DNA from: Sipunculus nudus
Taxonomy: Eukaryota > Annelida > Sipuncula > Golfingiida > Sipunculidae
Reading direction: 5' to 3'
Assembly: GCA_026874595.1 (NCBI GenBank)
Contig: CM049314.1
Location: forward strand, 59,067,300-59,131,299
DNA length: 64,000 nucleotides
Position numbers and translations under genes: made by a program. Shown here piece after piece: positions 25,004-37,394 of this stretch. How positions within the stretch are numbered: position 1 is the stretch's first letter; each line of letters opens with the position of its first letter. The notes beneath the pieces are model-generated. The model saw only the letters and a list, made by a program, of their open reading frames with translations. It was not told the DNA's origin and did no database searches.

Positions 25004-25107
25004 CTTATTTATGCTGACATATGATCTTTTTCTTGCTTGCTTTGTCTTTGTCAGATCAATTAACTTAACCACTAAGGTTAGTGACAGGGAGGTAAAAACA
25101 TCACTTG
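25004..25107 (-). promoter_or_regulatory. Candidate core promoter of copy 2
   Basis: Minus-strand TATA-like ATAAATAAG (25004-25012), about 172 bp upstream of the ATG, and E-box CAAGTG (25102-25107), 90 bp further upstream. Spacing between the two is 90-94 bp in all five units, although sequence around them has drifted. Transcription start not determined. Confidence 0.5.
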
Positions 25108-26554
25108 TCAAGTGAAGTATTTTGGACACTTTATATATGACCTTCTAGGTCCCGTATCAAGTATGTACTCGATGACGCTATTGGCGTTCTATAATTAATG
25201 ATACATATACTTTCTTTGCACGAGTCTTTTTGGTGATTCATGTTGATAAACGTATGCAGTCTTAACATTTGTACTATATAAAATCAAACGCATTAAATAA
25301 TAAGCACAGCGTAGATATTAGCAATACAATTCGGAAGTATCTATTGTGCACTGCAGGTGATGTGAGGGACATACACATACACAAACTCACCCCATCAGAG
25401 ACTCTGGAAGGCTTCTTTATATTAAAGTATGTTTATGATAGCCCAATACCCTGTTGGTAACACGGCATATTGAATGAAATGATTTAAACCATACGATAGG
25501 TATTATATTATTATTTAGTGTTCCGGATTTCAGATATTAAAGGTACCTGGTGAGAGAAAATGCAGAAGTTATAAACTGCCTCTAAGACTTTAATAGCCAC
25601 ATAGCATCAATTATCTTTAGGCGTGGTTCGAACCATTTACTGCCTGAATCGATATGCTAATTCCTATCTATGTAAACTTTTCTGAATGATATAATAATGA
25701 TCCCTACACAAGAAATGTTAAGACTATATTGTCATAAACCCTTTTTAGCCCCACACGGTGGTTCCAGCAGTGGGTCGACGTGAAGTAGCATGTGCGCGTA
25801 ACAAATGCGCTATATCATTTACCTGTGTAGTCTATGTGTCAAAATATATATGGAATGGAATTTTAGAGCACTTGCATTAAGTTATGATTCATAACAACAC
25901 ACAGATATTAGACTAAATATATAGGAAAATACCTAAGTTTTTGAATGTTTGGGGTCTATGTAACAGGAAGGGATTGCCAAAATCCATGGAATGCAATCCA
26001 ACCTTTTGATTAGAAGAAAGAGGAATATTGATTGACATTGACAGCGAGCAGGTTTGTATTCAAGCTTCACCCTTCTTCCGTATAAATCATGTTAAAAAAC
26101 CTCAACGACATATTAAGGATTAATTATGTAATAGAAACGTAAATTCTTCGATTTTTTAAGCAAAATGTACAATTAATTTTTAGATGATAACGTGCAAACT
26201 GTAAAACATTACGTGAAGAGATCTGAAAACAGAAAAAAATTATATTTTTTTGTCTCATATAGATAGCTTAGCCGCTTTCACGCCACCATTTAAATGTACA
26301 AAAAATGGTCATTTTAATGGACAATTACTGGATTCCATGCGTTTTATAGCGTCAAATATTTATGTATACCAATTAATCAAAGGGTTGCTTTTATATCCTA
26401 TGGGTATTTCCCATATCCACACATCTGCCGAAACATACTAAATGCACACTTCGCTATCACACTACCCTTTAAATGTATCTAAATCTGTCATGTTAGCGGG
26501 TTAAGAAAATTAACAGAAAATTACATAACACCTTGAACCGATACAATTTTATCT

Positions 26555-26800
26555 AAAAGGCGCGACAGCTTCAAGGAGGCAGTTGTCACATGTACATTAA
26601 GGGACACCCCTGGTGATCTAGGCATGAAGATCAATGAACAATGCGCCCTTTTTCTGGTAACCTGTGAGTGCCATAAAATCGATATGAGAACACACGATAG
26701 CTTATTATTATCAGTTTGAACAGAAGCTTATTGACAAACCGGGAAGATGCTTTTGCAGCATCCTGAATATGCTGAAATCGAGGACATAAGGGACAACGCC
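26555..26800. repeat. Array landmark block, unit 3
   Basis: Aligns to the blocks at 12855 and 20155, with AAAGGCGCGACAGCTTCAAG, CCCTGGTGATCTAG and TCGAGGACATAAGG. Confidence 0.75.
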
Positions 26801-27239
26801 GATACTGGAAGTAGGTAATAAATTCAGGAAAACTATAATAAATTCTTTAACAGAGATATTCCCTAAGATTAATATTCACATTTCTCTGTTTTAAATCAAA
26901 ACTACACCGTATCTTAAAATTAATTAAAACATATTTTTTACCAGATTTAAATGGTTTTCTATAAAAAGGTCATAGAGCAAAGCAATAAGGTCATTAAATT
27001 TGATACATATACGATTCCATATATTATTTAATGTAAAACAGCCTTCAATTCCGTGAAATAATACTTGCCATTTCTCCTTCTCTAATATAAGTGGTTTTAA
27101 TTAAATTATATAAAAGTACTCATAACCAGGGATAAATAAGTTTACATGGGCCCCGGATTAGTTGTCTATTCGCGATAAAAGACAGGTATTTACATGCTGT
27201 TTACGACATGATAAATTTAAAATTATACTTATAAATAAC

Positions 27240-28070
27240 CATGCCGCCTAGGTAAGAACGGACGTTACAAGCCCACCATTATGTTTCAATTAACATTTCT
27301 AATGCAGCCTTATTGACACTAAATGTACTACTGAAATTAGATAAGTGAAATTATGTAATGCTTGTGCCTATATGCCAATACGTGACAGGACACGCTCCTC
27401 ACTCAGCAGTTATTCACTGCAGTCGTCGACATCTGTTTTGCTTTAACATCTGCTTTGCATAACAAGGTGCTTTGGGTAACACCACCGGGAAGGACACAGA
27501 GAAAAGAATTTGAGGCCAATGGTAGCGTGGCGTCGCATTGTGCGTCCGCCTCCCAATTATAAACATGCGCATCTGTTCGTTTTCCTTTTTCACGAGCTAG
27601 TCGGACTTAACATGACCACGCAATGTGCCCTGCCTTGCACATTTCCTAACTAACAGGCCTCCCACCGGGTGTTCAACTAAGTGGATTTGTATATATAGTG
27701 CCCTTCCAGGTCCCATGATGACCCAGGGACTGTCCTTAATACTACCTCTAGAAATTCCTCATTGGTTACCACCTAAGCTCGAGCCCAATCGATTTGTCTT
27801 AACCAGTCCTCAATAGCTGCATGCAAGGATCCATTACGTGCTACTAAATCTTTGATGACATGACGGCGACTTACGACCCTGGAAGTGGTGTTGGTCTCTT
27901 TGGGCGGTTTCCATATGCGTACGGGCTAAACCTTCTTGGAATGCTGCGAATGTCCTTTTGGAATGGACATGTTCTGCGTTTCCGACATTGACAGGTTAGC
28001 ACGTTTGCAAGTATAAAGGTCTCCATCTTTTTTTCTCTCTCTCTCTTTCTCTGTCTGTCTGTCTGTCTGC

Positions 28071-28123
<53 letters not shown>

Positions 28124-28185
28124 CCTGTTCGGTCGGTCACTCGGATTTTAAACGAATCGTTGTTAGATATTTTAATCGATTTATT
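27240..28185. other. Unit-3 segment replacing exon 6
   Basis: Where exon 6 and its flanks should lie, about 950 bp of unrelated, GC-richer sequence is present, ending in a CT/CTGT microsatellite. Recognisable unit homology resumes near 28190. I see no gene in it; its short frames are unremarkable. Confidence 0.5.
28031..28126. repeat. (CT)n/(CTGT)n compound microsatellite
   Basis: Runs of CTCT and TGTCTGTC units, producing a spurious Arg/Glu/Asp/Thr-rich frame on the opposite strand. Confidence 0.95.
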
Positions 28186-28640
28186 GAGATGTTAGAATAA
28201 GTTTAGTGCCAATAAGAATAATGTCTGTACATTTATAGTGCAGAGACTTCCCAATATTATATACAATGTATCATCAAACCTTTTTCCCTGCGAGCAGCAC
28301 ATATGTGATATTTAACAAAAGAGTCACAAATTTTAAATAAAAAAAAAATAATATCCAATTATTGTTATTTTTACCTTAAATGTTTCACAGTCAAATGTAA
28401 TCATAACGTGTAGTCGAGTAAGAGTCGGATAATATAAACGTACACTAGTCCATTTCTCGCTATCCGTTTCAACACCACGCGGAAAACATTAACTCGTTTG
28501 GGCAGATAAATTGTTAAGCATTGTGTGTGATCCCTCACAAATACAATGTATTGGCAATAGTACGACAATATTTGCCTAAAAACTTTTACACTGCGTACAA
28601 AAATTGTACTGATATCTAAAGCGGATGGTAAAGTACCTAC

Positions 28641-29475
28641 CAATGCTTGCCGCATGCTGTTGACTGTCCACCACACGGTCACTGTCCGTGTATAACCAAT
28701 AACGCTCCAGTCCTTGGCAGCGGTGGCTGGCTCTACGACTGCGAAATGATCTATACAGGTCAGGAGACTCTGGAGTCATAGGGATGTAAATTCCTTCCTT
28801 CCCGTGCAAATCTCCTTCCCTTGACGGAAATACAATTTCCTTTGGTTAATATACATGTAAGCATTTAAATTATTGACATTTAGCTCCAAAAGGAATCTAA
28901 CTGTCTTTACGATATACTTACAGTACACATGTGTAGGTGACCTTTATCCGTATAAAGTTTAAGGTGTGAAGAGCGATAAGGAATTGTGAATATAGCAGAT
29001 CATATATTTGACTTAATGTTAATTATAAAATAGGACTGACATTTAGATAATGCTAGAATATGTATGAACACGATTTTAATAAAAAAGAAAACACCAATCC
29101 TTTCCAGTGATAACGTGAGTATCTATTAAAAGTGGTCTATGATGGATCAGATTCAAGAACAGTGAACATTCTCTTTAAGTAATCAATAGAACTTTGGAGG
29201 CTTTACACACTTCTGACATTCTTCCCTGCAAAAAAGCGGAATGCTGCTCGTAATTGATACCGAATCTTTGCGATTTTGTGTATTGTAGAATAAAAAGTAA
29301 AAAGTCACGACCCTTCATTACACTGAAGTGAAAGGAAACCTTCCCCTTTTTTTATGTTTCTCCCCTCTCTTATATTTAATGTAGACCCAGCAAAACGGCC
29401 GCAGCTATAAGGGCAACAATTAAAACTTTCGTCACACAACGTTTTTTTTATTTCTTTTGTTCGACAGTCTGTTAG
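28641..29475 (-). pseudogene. BRICHOS gene copy 3, remnant
   Basis: Exon 5 (28641-28824) is full length and open, with the motifs GIYIPMTPESPDLYRSF and RYWLYT. Its donor is intact but its acceptor AG is mutated (CG). Its BRICHOS Cys is kept in a changed context, RASHRC instead of RASDLC. A decayed exon 2 lies at about 29380-29475: the membrane segment LIVALIAAAVLLGLH is readable but preceded by a stop and cut short. Exons 3, 4, 6 and 1 are missing. A Penelope-like element occupies the exon 1 position, and unrelated DNA replaces exon 6. It is not expected to produce a functional protein. Confidence 0.8.
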
Positions 29476-29592
29476 TGACAATTAATGTCATAAGTTCCCA
29501 CTGATTTCATCAATATATTTGCAAAAATTCAGTGGCATTGCTATCATTGATATTTTTACTATTATACATTTTTTTTTTCATATACACAACAT

Positions 29593-29593
<1 letters not shown>

Positions 29594-29654
<61 letters not shown>
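29594..29654. repeat. (TA)n microsatellite
   Basis: Pure TA run at the 3' end of the minus-strand Penelope-like element, its apparent target site. Confidence 0.95.
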
Positions 29655-29658
<4 letters not shown>

Positions 29659-29735
29659 GCATGTAGCCGTGTTAGTCTCTTAGTGTATAGAAAACAGAAT
29701 GAAGACGCCTTAGTGATGACTATTTATTTCATTAC

Positions 29736-29775
29736 CGAGCTTTCGAAGCTTATAAGCTCCTTCATTAGGTGTCAA
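29736..29775 (-). ncRNA. Degenerate hammerhead-like motif of the Penelope element
   Basis: CTAATGA (29762-29768, one change from CTGATGA) and GAAA (29741-29744), with an AGCTT...AAGCT palindrome between them. The core change makes activity unlikely. Confidence 0.35.
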
Positions 29776-30331
29776 GTAGAATGGTATAGAAATCGGTTAT
29801 ATATATATATGTTGGACAAACAATTTCTAATGAACTTAATGCATGGTATACTGTAATGGATCTGTGATTGGCTACTCTTAATTTGTACCATGTTGACCGA
29901 GGTTCCGAGTGTATCATTGTTATTTTACCCTTAATGCTAGGTTATGAGTGTCCCGGTTATGTTGAGTTCATGTCCTCTGACACATTAATGGTTTGAAAAT
30001 TCATTATGTTCATTATGCTTAATGCTGATGATGATTGACGATTAAGTGTAATGGCGATCTGTTTGTGCAAGTCCATGATTATGAATACAGATAATCCACA
30101 TATTAATAGTATATTAGATGATATATTGAATAGTCAGTATAAGAAAGTTAACGTACAAGTTGTTTCCTTTTTTTTTGGATTTCTTGATATTATTATTATG
30201 TGTAAGCCTGAGAGGTGATCTCAAAACACAGCGGTATCAGTGGCGGGAATGTGCACATATGCACAAGGAATGACGCCACGTCATTGTCGATATGGAGGGG
30301 TCGTTCGGTGCTATTAATATTATGGTAGGCC

Positions 30332-30824
30332 TCAATTTCTGTAGTGCGCCATGAAACCGGCATCGCGATTTAATCCTTTCCCTATAGTGTCAAATTTGTT
30401 GAACATTTTTAGTGACCACATTTGTCGTTGTCGTGTGTCGGTTAGGTTACCCTTTAGAACGCAAAGTTGCATGCATTCTGAAGAGTGTTTCTGTTGAGAA
30501 AATGTTCTCCGACCGATAAGTTAGTGTCTTGCGCTTTAATGGACTGTCTGTGGCCATTAATTCTGATATTAAGCATGAGACTTGTTTCGCCTATATAAAT
30601 ACGTTCTGGACATAGTGTACACAGTATGGAAAATACTACATCATTACTGTGCAATCGAAGTGTTCCTGAATGGTGTGTTTGTCACAATGGAAAATTAATG
30701 TTTCGTTGCGTAGGATGAATTGGCATGTGCGGCAGCGCGGCCTTTTACACGGGAATGTGCCGTTGGTGTTAGCATATTTGAAGCTTTGATGTTTACTATT
30801 TTTTACATGAAAACACTTCAACAG
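30332..30824 (-). pseudogene. GIY-YIG endonuclease end of a Penelope-like polyprotein, frameshifted
   Basis: Three consecutive frames make up one ancestral C-terminus. The first (to about 30650) has a Cys-rich knuckle PCKRPRCRTCQF and ends at HFDCT. The second starts at SNDVVFSILC and carries CPERIYIGET and LNIRINGHRQSIK, the GIY-YIG endonuclease signature, then VGEHF. The third carries KGNLTDTRQRQMW-like and NRDAGFMAHYRN text, ending in TGA at 30332. At least two single-base indels separate the frames. The reverse transcriptase part is absent. In the intact family this nuclease nicks target DNA for retrotransposition; this copy is dead. Confidence 0.8.
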
Positions 30825-30933
30825 TCTACAATAGTCTAACCTTGGTGGTGAAGTTGGCCTGCATATAACTGTCTTATCTCAATTCAAACATTTTTTGCAT
30901 GGACGTTGGAAGGAGATATGCGCCTAAACGTTG

Positions 30934-31039
30934 TCTTATTTATTGTGGCATGTGATCTTTTCTTGCTTGCTTCATGTCTCGTTGTAAATAATTGACTTAT
31001 CAAAAACAGTTAACAACAGGGAGGTAAAGACTTCACGTG
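30934..31039 (-). promoter_or_regulatory. Orphan upstream block of copy 3 (TATA-like box and E-box)
   Basis: ATAAATAAG (30934-30942) and E-box CACGTG (31034-31039), 92 bp apart, on the minus strand. No exon 1 follows, because the Penelope-like element lies immediately downstream. It could only drive the element remnant. Confidence 0.45.
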
Positions 31040-31662
31040 CCCTGTTAAAAGTAATTTAAAAACCTTCTAGCTCCCACATAAAGCATATGCTTGATGAAGC
31101 TTTTCTTTATAATCGTTAAATATATATACCTTTGCATGTGTCCTATTGGTTATTCTTGTTGATAAACATATGCAGACTTAGAGATCGCCTCAGTTTTGTT
31201 TTAATTTTATGTTAACTGTATGAGAAAGTGTGTTAATAAATAGAAATCTAGTTCAGTGCCTCCTCAACATCACTATTTACACTATTATAAAAACAGTTTA
31301 CTCCACACTTGGGTACCTGACCTAAAGCCTCTCGAAAGGTAAATAAGCACAGGGGAGATAGGAATAATAGCAGTGTATGAAGTATCTATTTTTTTGTGTG
31401 TGAGGGGCACACACATATACACAAACTCGCAACATCAGAGACTTTTTATGAGGATTATTACGTTATCTTAGAACTTCTTATCTGAGATATTAAATACACC
31501 GGATAAGGGACAATCAAATTGTCATAAACTTGACTCGAATCATACATTACTGATTTAAAACTATCAAGAATGGGTATATTATCGAACATGTACTGTATTC
31601 TATTGATGAGATTAATAAAAAATCAAGAAAATTAGAGCAAAAAGAACAATGAACCTTCATAT

Positions 31663-31925
31663 CAAAGGCGCGGCAGCTTCAAACGGGAAGTATTCACTAT
31701 TCACATGTACATTAAGGATAACCCCTGGTGATCCAGCCAACCCGCGAAGTACAGTAGACAACGCACTTTTTTTACTGGAAATCTCTCACTCTCATATAAT
31801 CGATATAAGGATACCCGATTATCAGTTTATAATTATCGGTTTAATCAGCAAATGATTGACAGACCTGAGAGGTGCCTCTGAATCATACTGGATCTGCTCA
31901 AGTAGAGGGCATTAAGAGCAACATC
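31663..31925. repeat. Array landmark block, unit 4
   Basis: Aligns to the other landmark blocks (CAAAGGCGCGGCAGCTTCAA, CCCTGGTGATCCAGCC). Unit 4 is interrupted just after it, at about 32037, by the large pearl-like element; unit homology resumes near 39990. Confidence 0.75.
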
Positions 31926-32099
31926 GAACTTGAATTGTTTCTTTATTCAGGAAGAATAAACTTAATCCACCATAGTAAGATTTGCTAAATCCACCATTGT
32001 CTCTGTTTTAAATTGAGTACAAGGGTTTAAGAAACAAGAGGCCCATGGGCCATGACGCTCAGCTGAACTTGAATTACAAGCATGTTTTGCATGCAAAAT

Positions 32100-34080
32100 C
32101 TAATGAATATGTAGTCATCAGACATTAGTTTTAACTGTTATTGCAAGAATTAAATTTTGCTGGTAACAGCATGTTGCGCATACAGACTAGAAATAAAGTG
32201 GAACTGCAAGGTTTTTCTTGTTCTGGAATGCACAGGCAATGAATAAATGATAAATCAACATACCAAACTTGAGCACATAACCTGGTGTTGAGAAAATGGA
32301 ACAACTATATTTTTTTCTAGTGTAAAACAACAAGGCCTCATGGAAACATGTGTAATGGAATAAACAGCAGGTTTAGTGCTTTGGTGATATGTGTGTAAAG
32401 GAGTTATGTCACACTGGAGGACAGATTGGCATTAAATCAGTTTTATGGGGTTTCAGGATTTCTGCTGATAAAGCGACATTTTACATATAAATTTGTATTG
32501 ACTGGTTTAAAATAAAACACTTAACTTACCATGAAAATGCATACCAAGTTGTAGGAACAGTTGAAGGTTAAAACATGTGTTCCACTTGTAATCTTGCCAT
32601 CATGCCAAAGTTATTTAAGGATGTCTAGAATCTTGATGTGAACTGATGTTGGGATTGTGTGAAGGCTATTTATAGAGACTAAAGGTGTTGATGAGATCTG
32701 GTGTTGTTACTATGTGAAAGAGATTAACAACTTCATGAAAATTAAAAATATATTACAATGACGTATAAATGTTATTTATCAAACGTTCTTGGCCCGTGGG
32801 ATATTTGCTGGAGCGCCAATGTGTATGTAAGAGAGACCAAACCTACATGTGGACTAAAAGAAGGATGTTGAAGATACGAAGACGGCAAATTGTCAGGCAA
32901 AATCGCCGGATCATATGAGGGAGAACATGTCATACTGTATAGGCTAAAATATGTGAGCCTATATATAGACCTGTTTGTTAAATGTACAAAATAAATGCTA
33001 AAAACGCTGTGCTGCATTTCCAATGTAATTTGTTAATTGGAAGAATCAAAAGTCAGCAAGTGTACCTGCTTGTAACAAAACCAGTAAATGAACAAATTAT
33101 TTCAATATTTTTAATGTTGTTTTGAATGAATATTATAATGACCATATTTTTGTGTCTGCAAAAACAGAGTTTTGCAGATACTATATTTTCAGCCGGTCGC
33201 GGCTGGATCCAGCACCGCATAGGTTTCTGAAGAACTCCATAACCACCAGGCGGAATTTTACAAAACTTGGGATTATGATCGGGTCACATGTGACCTGCTG
33301 CCCCCTCATTTTGTGTTGACCTCTGACCTTTCCTCTCTGCGCAGTGTCCATCTGTACCTCTGTTTTCAGACATAAACCCACATATATTAGGACCTGTTTG
33401 ACCAATTGAACCTATATATCCATCTTAGATAGCTTTCTCGTTCAAATGAACGGTGGCCGCGCAAACTACAATCAGGTTTACATGGCACACATCCATGCTA
33501 ATATGCAACACATCCCACACTATTTCCCCTTATCACTCAGTCCATACCTCACTTCACCCATACCACTCTGATTTCAGCTGATAAGAGTAATCACTTGTAG
33601 ACTGCCCATATGTTTTTAGTACTATATATTTAAAAAAAAGACCTGCACTACAAGAGTTCCAGGTAATAAATACAAAAGTGTATACTTGTGCGGTGATGAT
33701 ATTTAACTTTTGCCATTAAAGATTGTGGTGTGTTTATTTATTATTTCTTTATTTATATATATCTAGCTTTTATTGTAGAAGGCAGGTTACATGTGTATAC
33801 ATCATCACATTATATAATATTTTGGCTACATGTTTCATATAAACAACAGTATAATAACATTATACATTCTCACAAGTGTTTATGAAAATGGTTCATATTT
33901 TCAGTTAACAATGTAACCATATTCAACTTATATTAACTGAAGGCAATGAAGAACCTGGGAAAAAATTGAACAAACTACAATATAAAAAATCTTTAATAAA
34001 CACCATAAAATGGTCAATTACTCGGTTCAATTCACCAATTAAATAAAAAACTTGATTAACTATTTCATTTATCTTGTCAC
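32100..34080. other. Single-copy lead segment of the pearl-like element
   Basis: Lies between the element head and its first core repeat. A GC-richer pocket near 33190-33360 contains AAAACTTGGGATTATGATCG. I find no coding sequence. Confidence 0.4.
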
Positions 34081-35308
34081 CATGGAATATATGTATCTGT
34101 AAAAATTAGAAAAATGAAGATGGTGCCACCACTCTACAGGAAATGATGAAACACTCCATGATCAATATGTATGGAAAGAATCAAGGCAATCAATAAATTA
34201 GTTATTCAGAAAATTTTCAATCATCTATCTCGGGGAACTTACAAGCCCAATAGGTTGAAGGATATGGGTAACAAAGACCTAATTTCAGGTTTGGAAGGAG
34301 ATTTTTGATGAACCTCCCAGGATATCAAGTAAGAAGATTCTAGGTCCAACTGTTACAATTTGTGCCCTGTTAATGGATGACCACTTTATTTGAAGGTGTC
34401 AAAAATAGTGAAATAAATATGTAAAAATAAAAAAATATAGCTGGCACTACCAGTCGGAAGGAACTGATGAAACATTCAATGATTAATATGCAAAAAAAAA
34501 AAAAATGGGAATCAATGCATTACTAATTCAGATCCTGGAGCTTATGTATCATATTTTTAATTATCCTTGGGGCAGTACTTATGATCCCCATAGCTCAAAG
34601 GATATGAAGGTGTCAAAAATAGAGAAAAAAATGCATAACAATTCGAAAGAAATACAGGTGGTGCCACCAGTCTGCAGGAATTGATGAAACACTCCATGAT
34701 CAATATGCATGCAAAGAATCATGGTGATCAATCCATTAGTTATTCAGATACTGGGGCCTTTGGGTCAAATTTTTAATTATTCTGGGGGACGTTCTGAGCC
34801 CCATAGCTCGAAGGATATGCATAACAGAGACCTATTTCAGGTTTCCAAGGAGATTTTTCATGGTCCCCTCTTGAATTCAAGTTGGAAGATTCTACGTCAA
34901 ATGGTTATGATTTGTGCCCTGTTTATAGATGACCGCATCTTTGAAGGTCTCATAAATAGAGAAAAAAATGCATAACAATTCGAAAAAAATACAGGTGGCA
35001 CCACCACTCAGCAGGAACTGATGAAACACTCCATGATGAATATGCATGCGAAGAATCATGGTAATCAATGCATAAGTTTTTCAGATACTGGAGCTTTTGT
35101 ATAAAACTTTGATTTTTCTGGTAGGTACTTCAGAGCCCCATATCTCGCAGGATATGGGTAACACAAACCTAATTTCAGGTTTTCTTGGAGATTTTTTTCA
35201 TGGACCTCCCTGGATGTCAATATAGAAGATTCCAAGTCCATGGTTACGATTTGTGCCTGGTTAACAGACAAAGAGACAGACGGACGACGCACAAAGAGTG
35301 GTCACTAT

Positions 35309-35337
35309 AGCTTTAATGACATTCAGTCAGCTGAACC
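35309..35337 (+). other. Degenerate internal tail hairpin 1
   Basis: A decayed version of the terminal hairpin (ATTCAGTCAGCTGAACC), preceded by an ACAGACGG-type tract. The next core repeat follows directly, with no new head sequence. Confidence 0.6.
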
Positions 35338-37365
35338 AAAAAATCTTAAAAAATCGAAAGAATACAGGTGGTGCCACCAGTCTGCAGAAACTGATGGAAC
35401 ATTCCATGACCAATATCCATGAAAAGAATTATGGTGATCAATGCATTAGTTAATGAGATATTGAAGTTTTTGTATCAAATTTTCCATTATTCTTGGGGGT
35501 ACTTCGGAGCCCCATAGCTCAGAGATTTTGGGTAACAGAGACCTAATTTCAAGTTTCCATGGAGACTTTTCATGGGTCTCCCTGTCTGTCAAGAATGAAG
35601 ATTCTAGGTCCAGTCGTAACAATTTGTACCCTGTTGACAGATAACTACATCCTTAAAGGTCTCAAAATTAGAGAAAAAAAATTGTGAAAATTTGAAAAAA
35701 TACAGGTGGCACCACCAGTCTGCAGGAACTGATGGAACACCTCTTGATCAATATGTATGCAAAAAATCATGACCATCAGTGTTGTAGTTATTGAGATGTT
35801 GCAGTTTGTTTTTATCAAATTTTCCATTATTCTGGGGGCTAATTGGGAGCCCATCACACAGCTCAAAGTATATGGGTAACAGAGACTTTATTTCAGGTTT
35901 CCATGGAGACTTTTCATGGACCTATCATTATGTCAAGAATGAAGATTCTAGGTCCAGTCTTTATGATTTGTGCCTTGTTCACATTTTTAAAGGTCTCAAA
36001 AATAGAGAAAACAATTGGTAAAAATTGAAAAATACAGGTGGCGCCACCAGTCTGCAGAAACTGATGAAACATCTCATCATCAATACGTATGCCAAAAATC
36101 ATGACCATCAGTGATGTAGTTAATGAGATATTGAAGTTTTTGTATGAAATTTTTGACAATTCTGGGGGGTAATTTTGGGCCCCATAGCTTGAAGGATATG
36201 GGTAGCAGAGACCTAATTTCAGGTTTCCATTGAGACTTTTCATGGGTCTCTAAGTGTGTCGAGAATGAAGATTCAAGGTCCAGTCGTTACGATTTGCGCC
36301 ACGTTAACAGATGACAGCATCCTTAAAGGTCTCAAAAATAGAGGAAAAAATCGTAAAAAAATCTAACAATACAGGTGGCGCCACCAGTCTGCAGGAACTG
36401 ATGGAACATCTGCTCATCAATACGTATGCCAAAAATCATGACCATCAGTGATGTAGTTAATGAGATATTGAAGTTTTTGTATAACATTTTTGACAATTCT
36501 GGGGGGTAATTTGGGGCCCCATAGCTCAAAGGATATGGGTAACAGAGACCTAATTTCAGGTTTCCATGGAGACTTTTCATAGGTCTCTAAGTGTTTCGAG
36601 AATGAAGATTCTAGGTCCAGTCGTTACGATTTGTGCCACATTAACAGATGACAGCATCCTTAAAGGTATCAAAAATAGAGGAAAAAATCGTAAAAAAATC
36701 TAACAATATAGATGGTGCCACCAGTCTGCAGGAACTGATGGAACATCTCATGATCAATATGTTTGCCAAAAATCATTACCATCAGTGATGTAGTTATTGA
36801 GATATTGAAGTTTTTGTATCAAATTTTCCATTATTCTTGGGGGTACTTCGGAGCCCCATAGCTCAGAGATTTTGGGTAACAGAGACCTAATTTCAAGTTT
36901 CCATGGAGACTTTTCATGGCTCTCCCTGTCTGTCAAGAATGAAGATTCTAGGTCCAGTCGTTACGATTTGTGCCACATTAACAGATGACTGCATCTTCAG
37001 AGGTCTCAAAAATAGAGAAAAAAATTCGTAAAAATTGAAAAAATACAGGTGGCGCCACCAGTCTGCAGAACTGATGAAACATCTCATGATCAATATGTAT
37101 ACAAAAAATCATGACCATCAATGAGGCAGTTAATGAGATATTGAAGTTTTTGTATGAAATTTTTTACTTTTCTTGGGGGTACTTTGGGGCCCCATAGCTC
37201 AAAGGATATGGGTAACAGAAACCTAATTTCTGGTTTCCAGTGAGATTTTTCATGGACCTCTCAGAATGCCAAGTTACAAGGTTCTAGGTCCAGTGGTTAC
37301 GATTTGTGCCTGGTTAACGGACGGACAGACGGACAGACGGACGACGGACAAAGAGTGATCGCTAT

Positions 37366-37394
37366 AGCTCAGGTGACTTTCAGTCAGCTGAGCT
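37366..37394 (+). other. Internal tail hairpin 2
   Basis: A near-perfect copy of the terminal hairpin, preceded by (ACGG)n at 37316-37350. The next core repeat follows within about 15 bp. Confidence 0.75.

Larger units (their letters stand above)
29655..30824 (-). mobile_element. 5'-truncated Penelope-like retroelement
   Basis: Minus strand: a decayed C-terminal coding part (30332-30824), about 500 bp of noncoding sequence, then a terminal module with a hammerhead-like motif and the phrase AGACTAACACGGCTACATGC, ending in (TA)n. The hammerhead module and the TA-tract target are typical of Penelope-like elements. The right edge meets unit-3 promoter sequence at about 30825, so the insertion separates or removed exon 1 of gene copy 3. 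Confidence 0.8.

Noticed and set aside
27871-28140. 89-codon Arg/Glu/Thr-rich minus-strand frame
   Set aside because: Produced by the CT/CTGT microsatellite.
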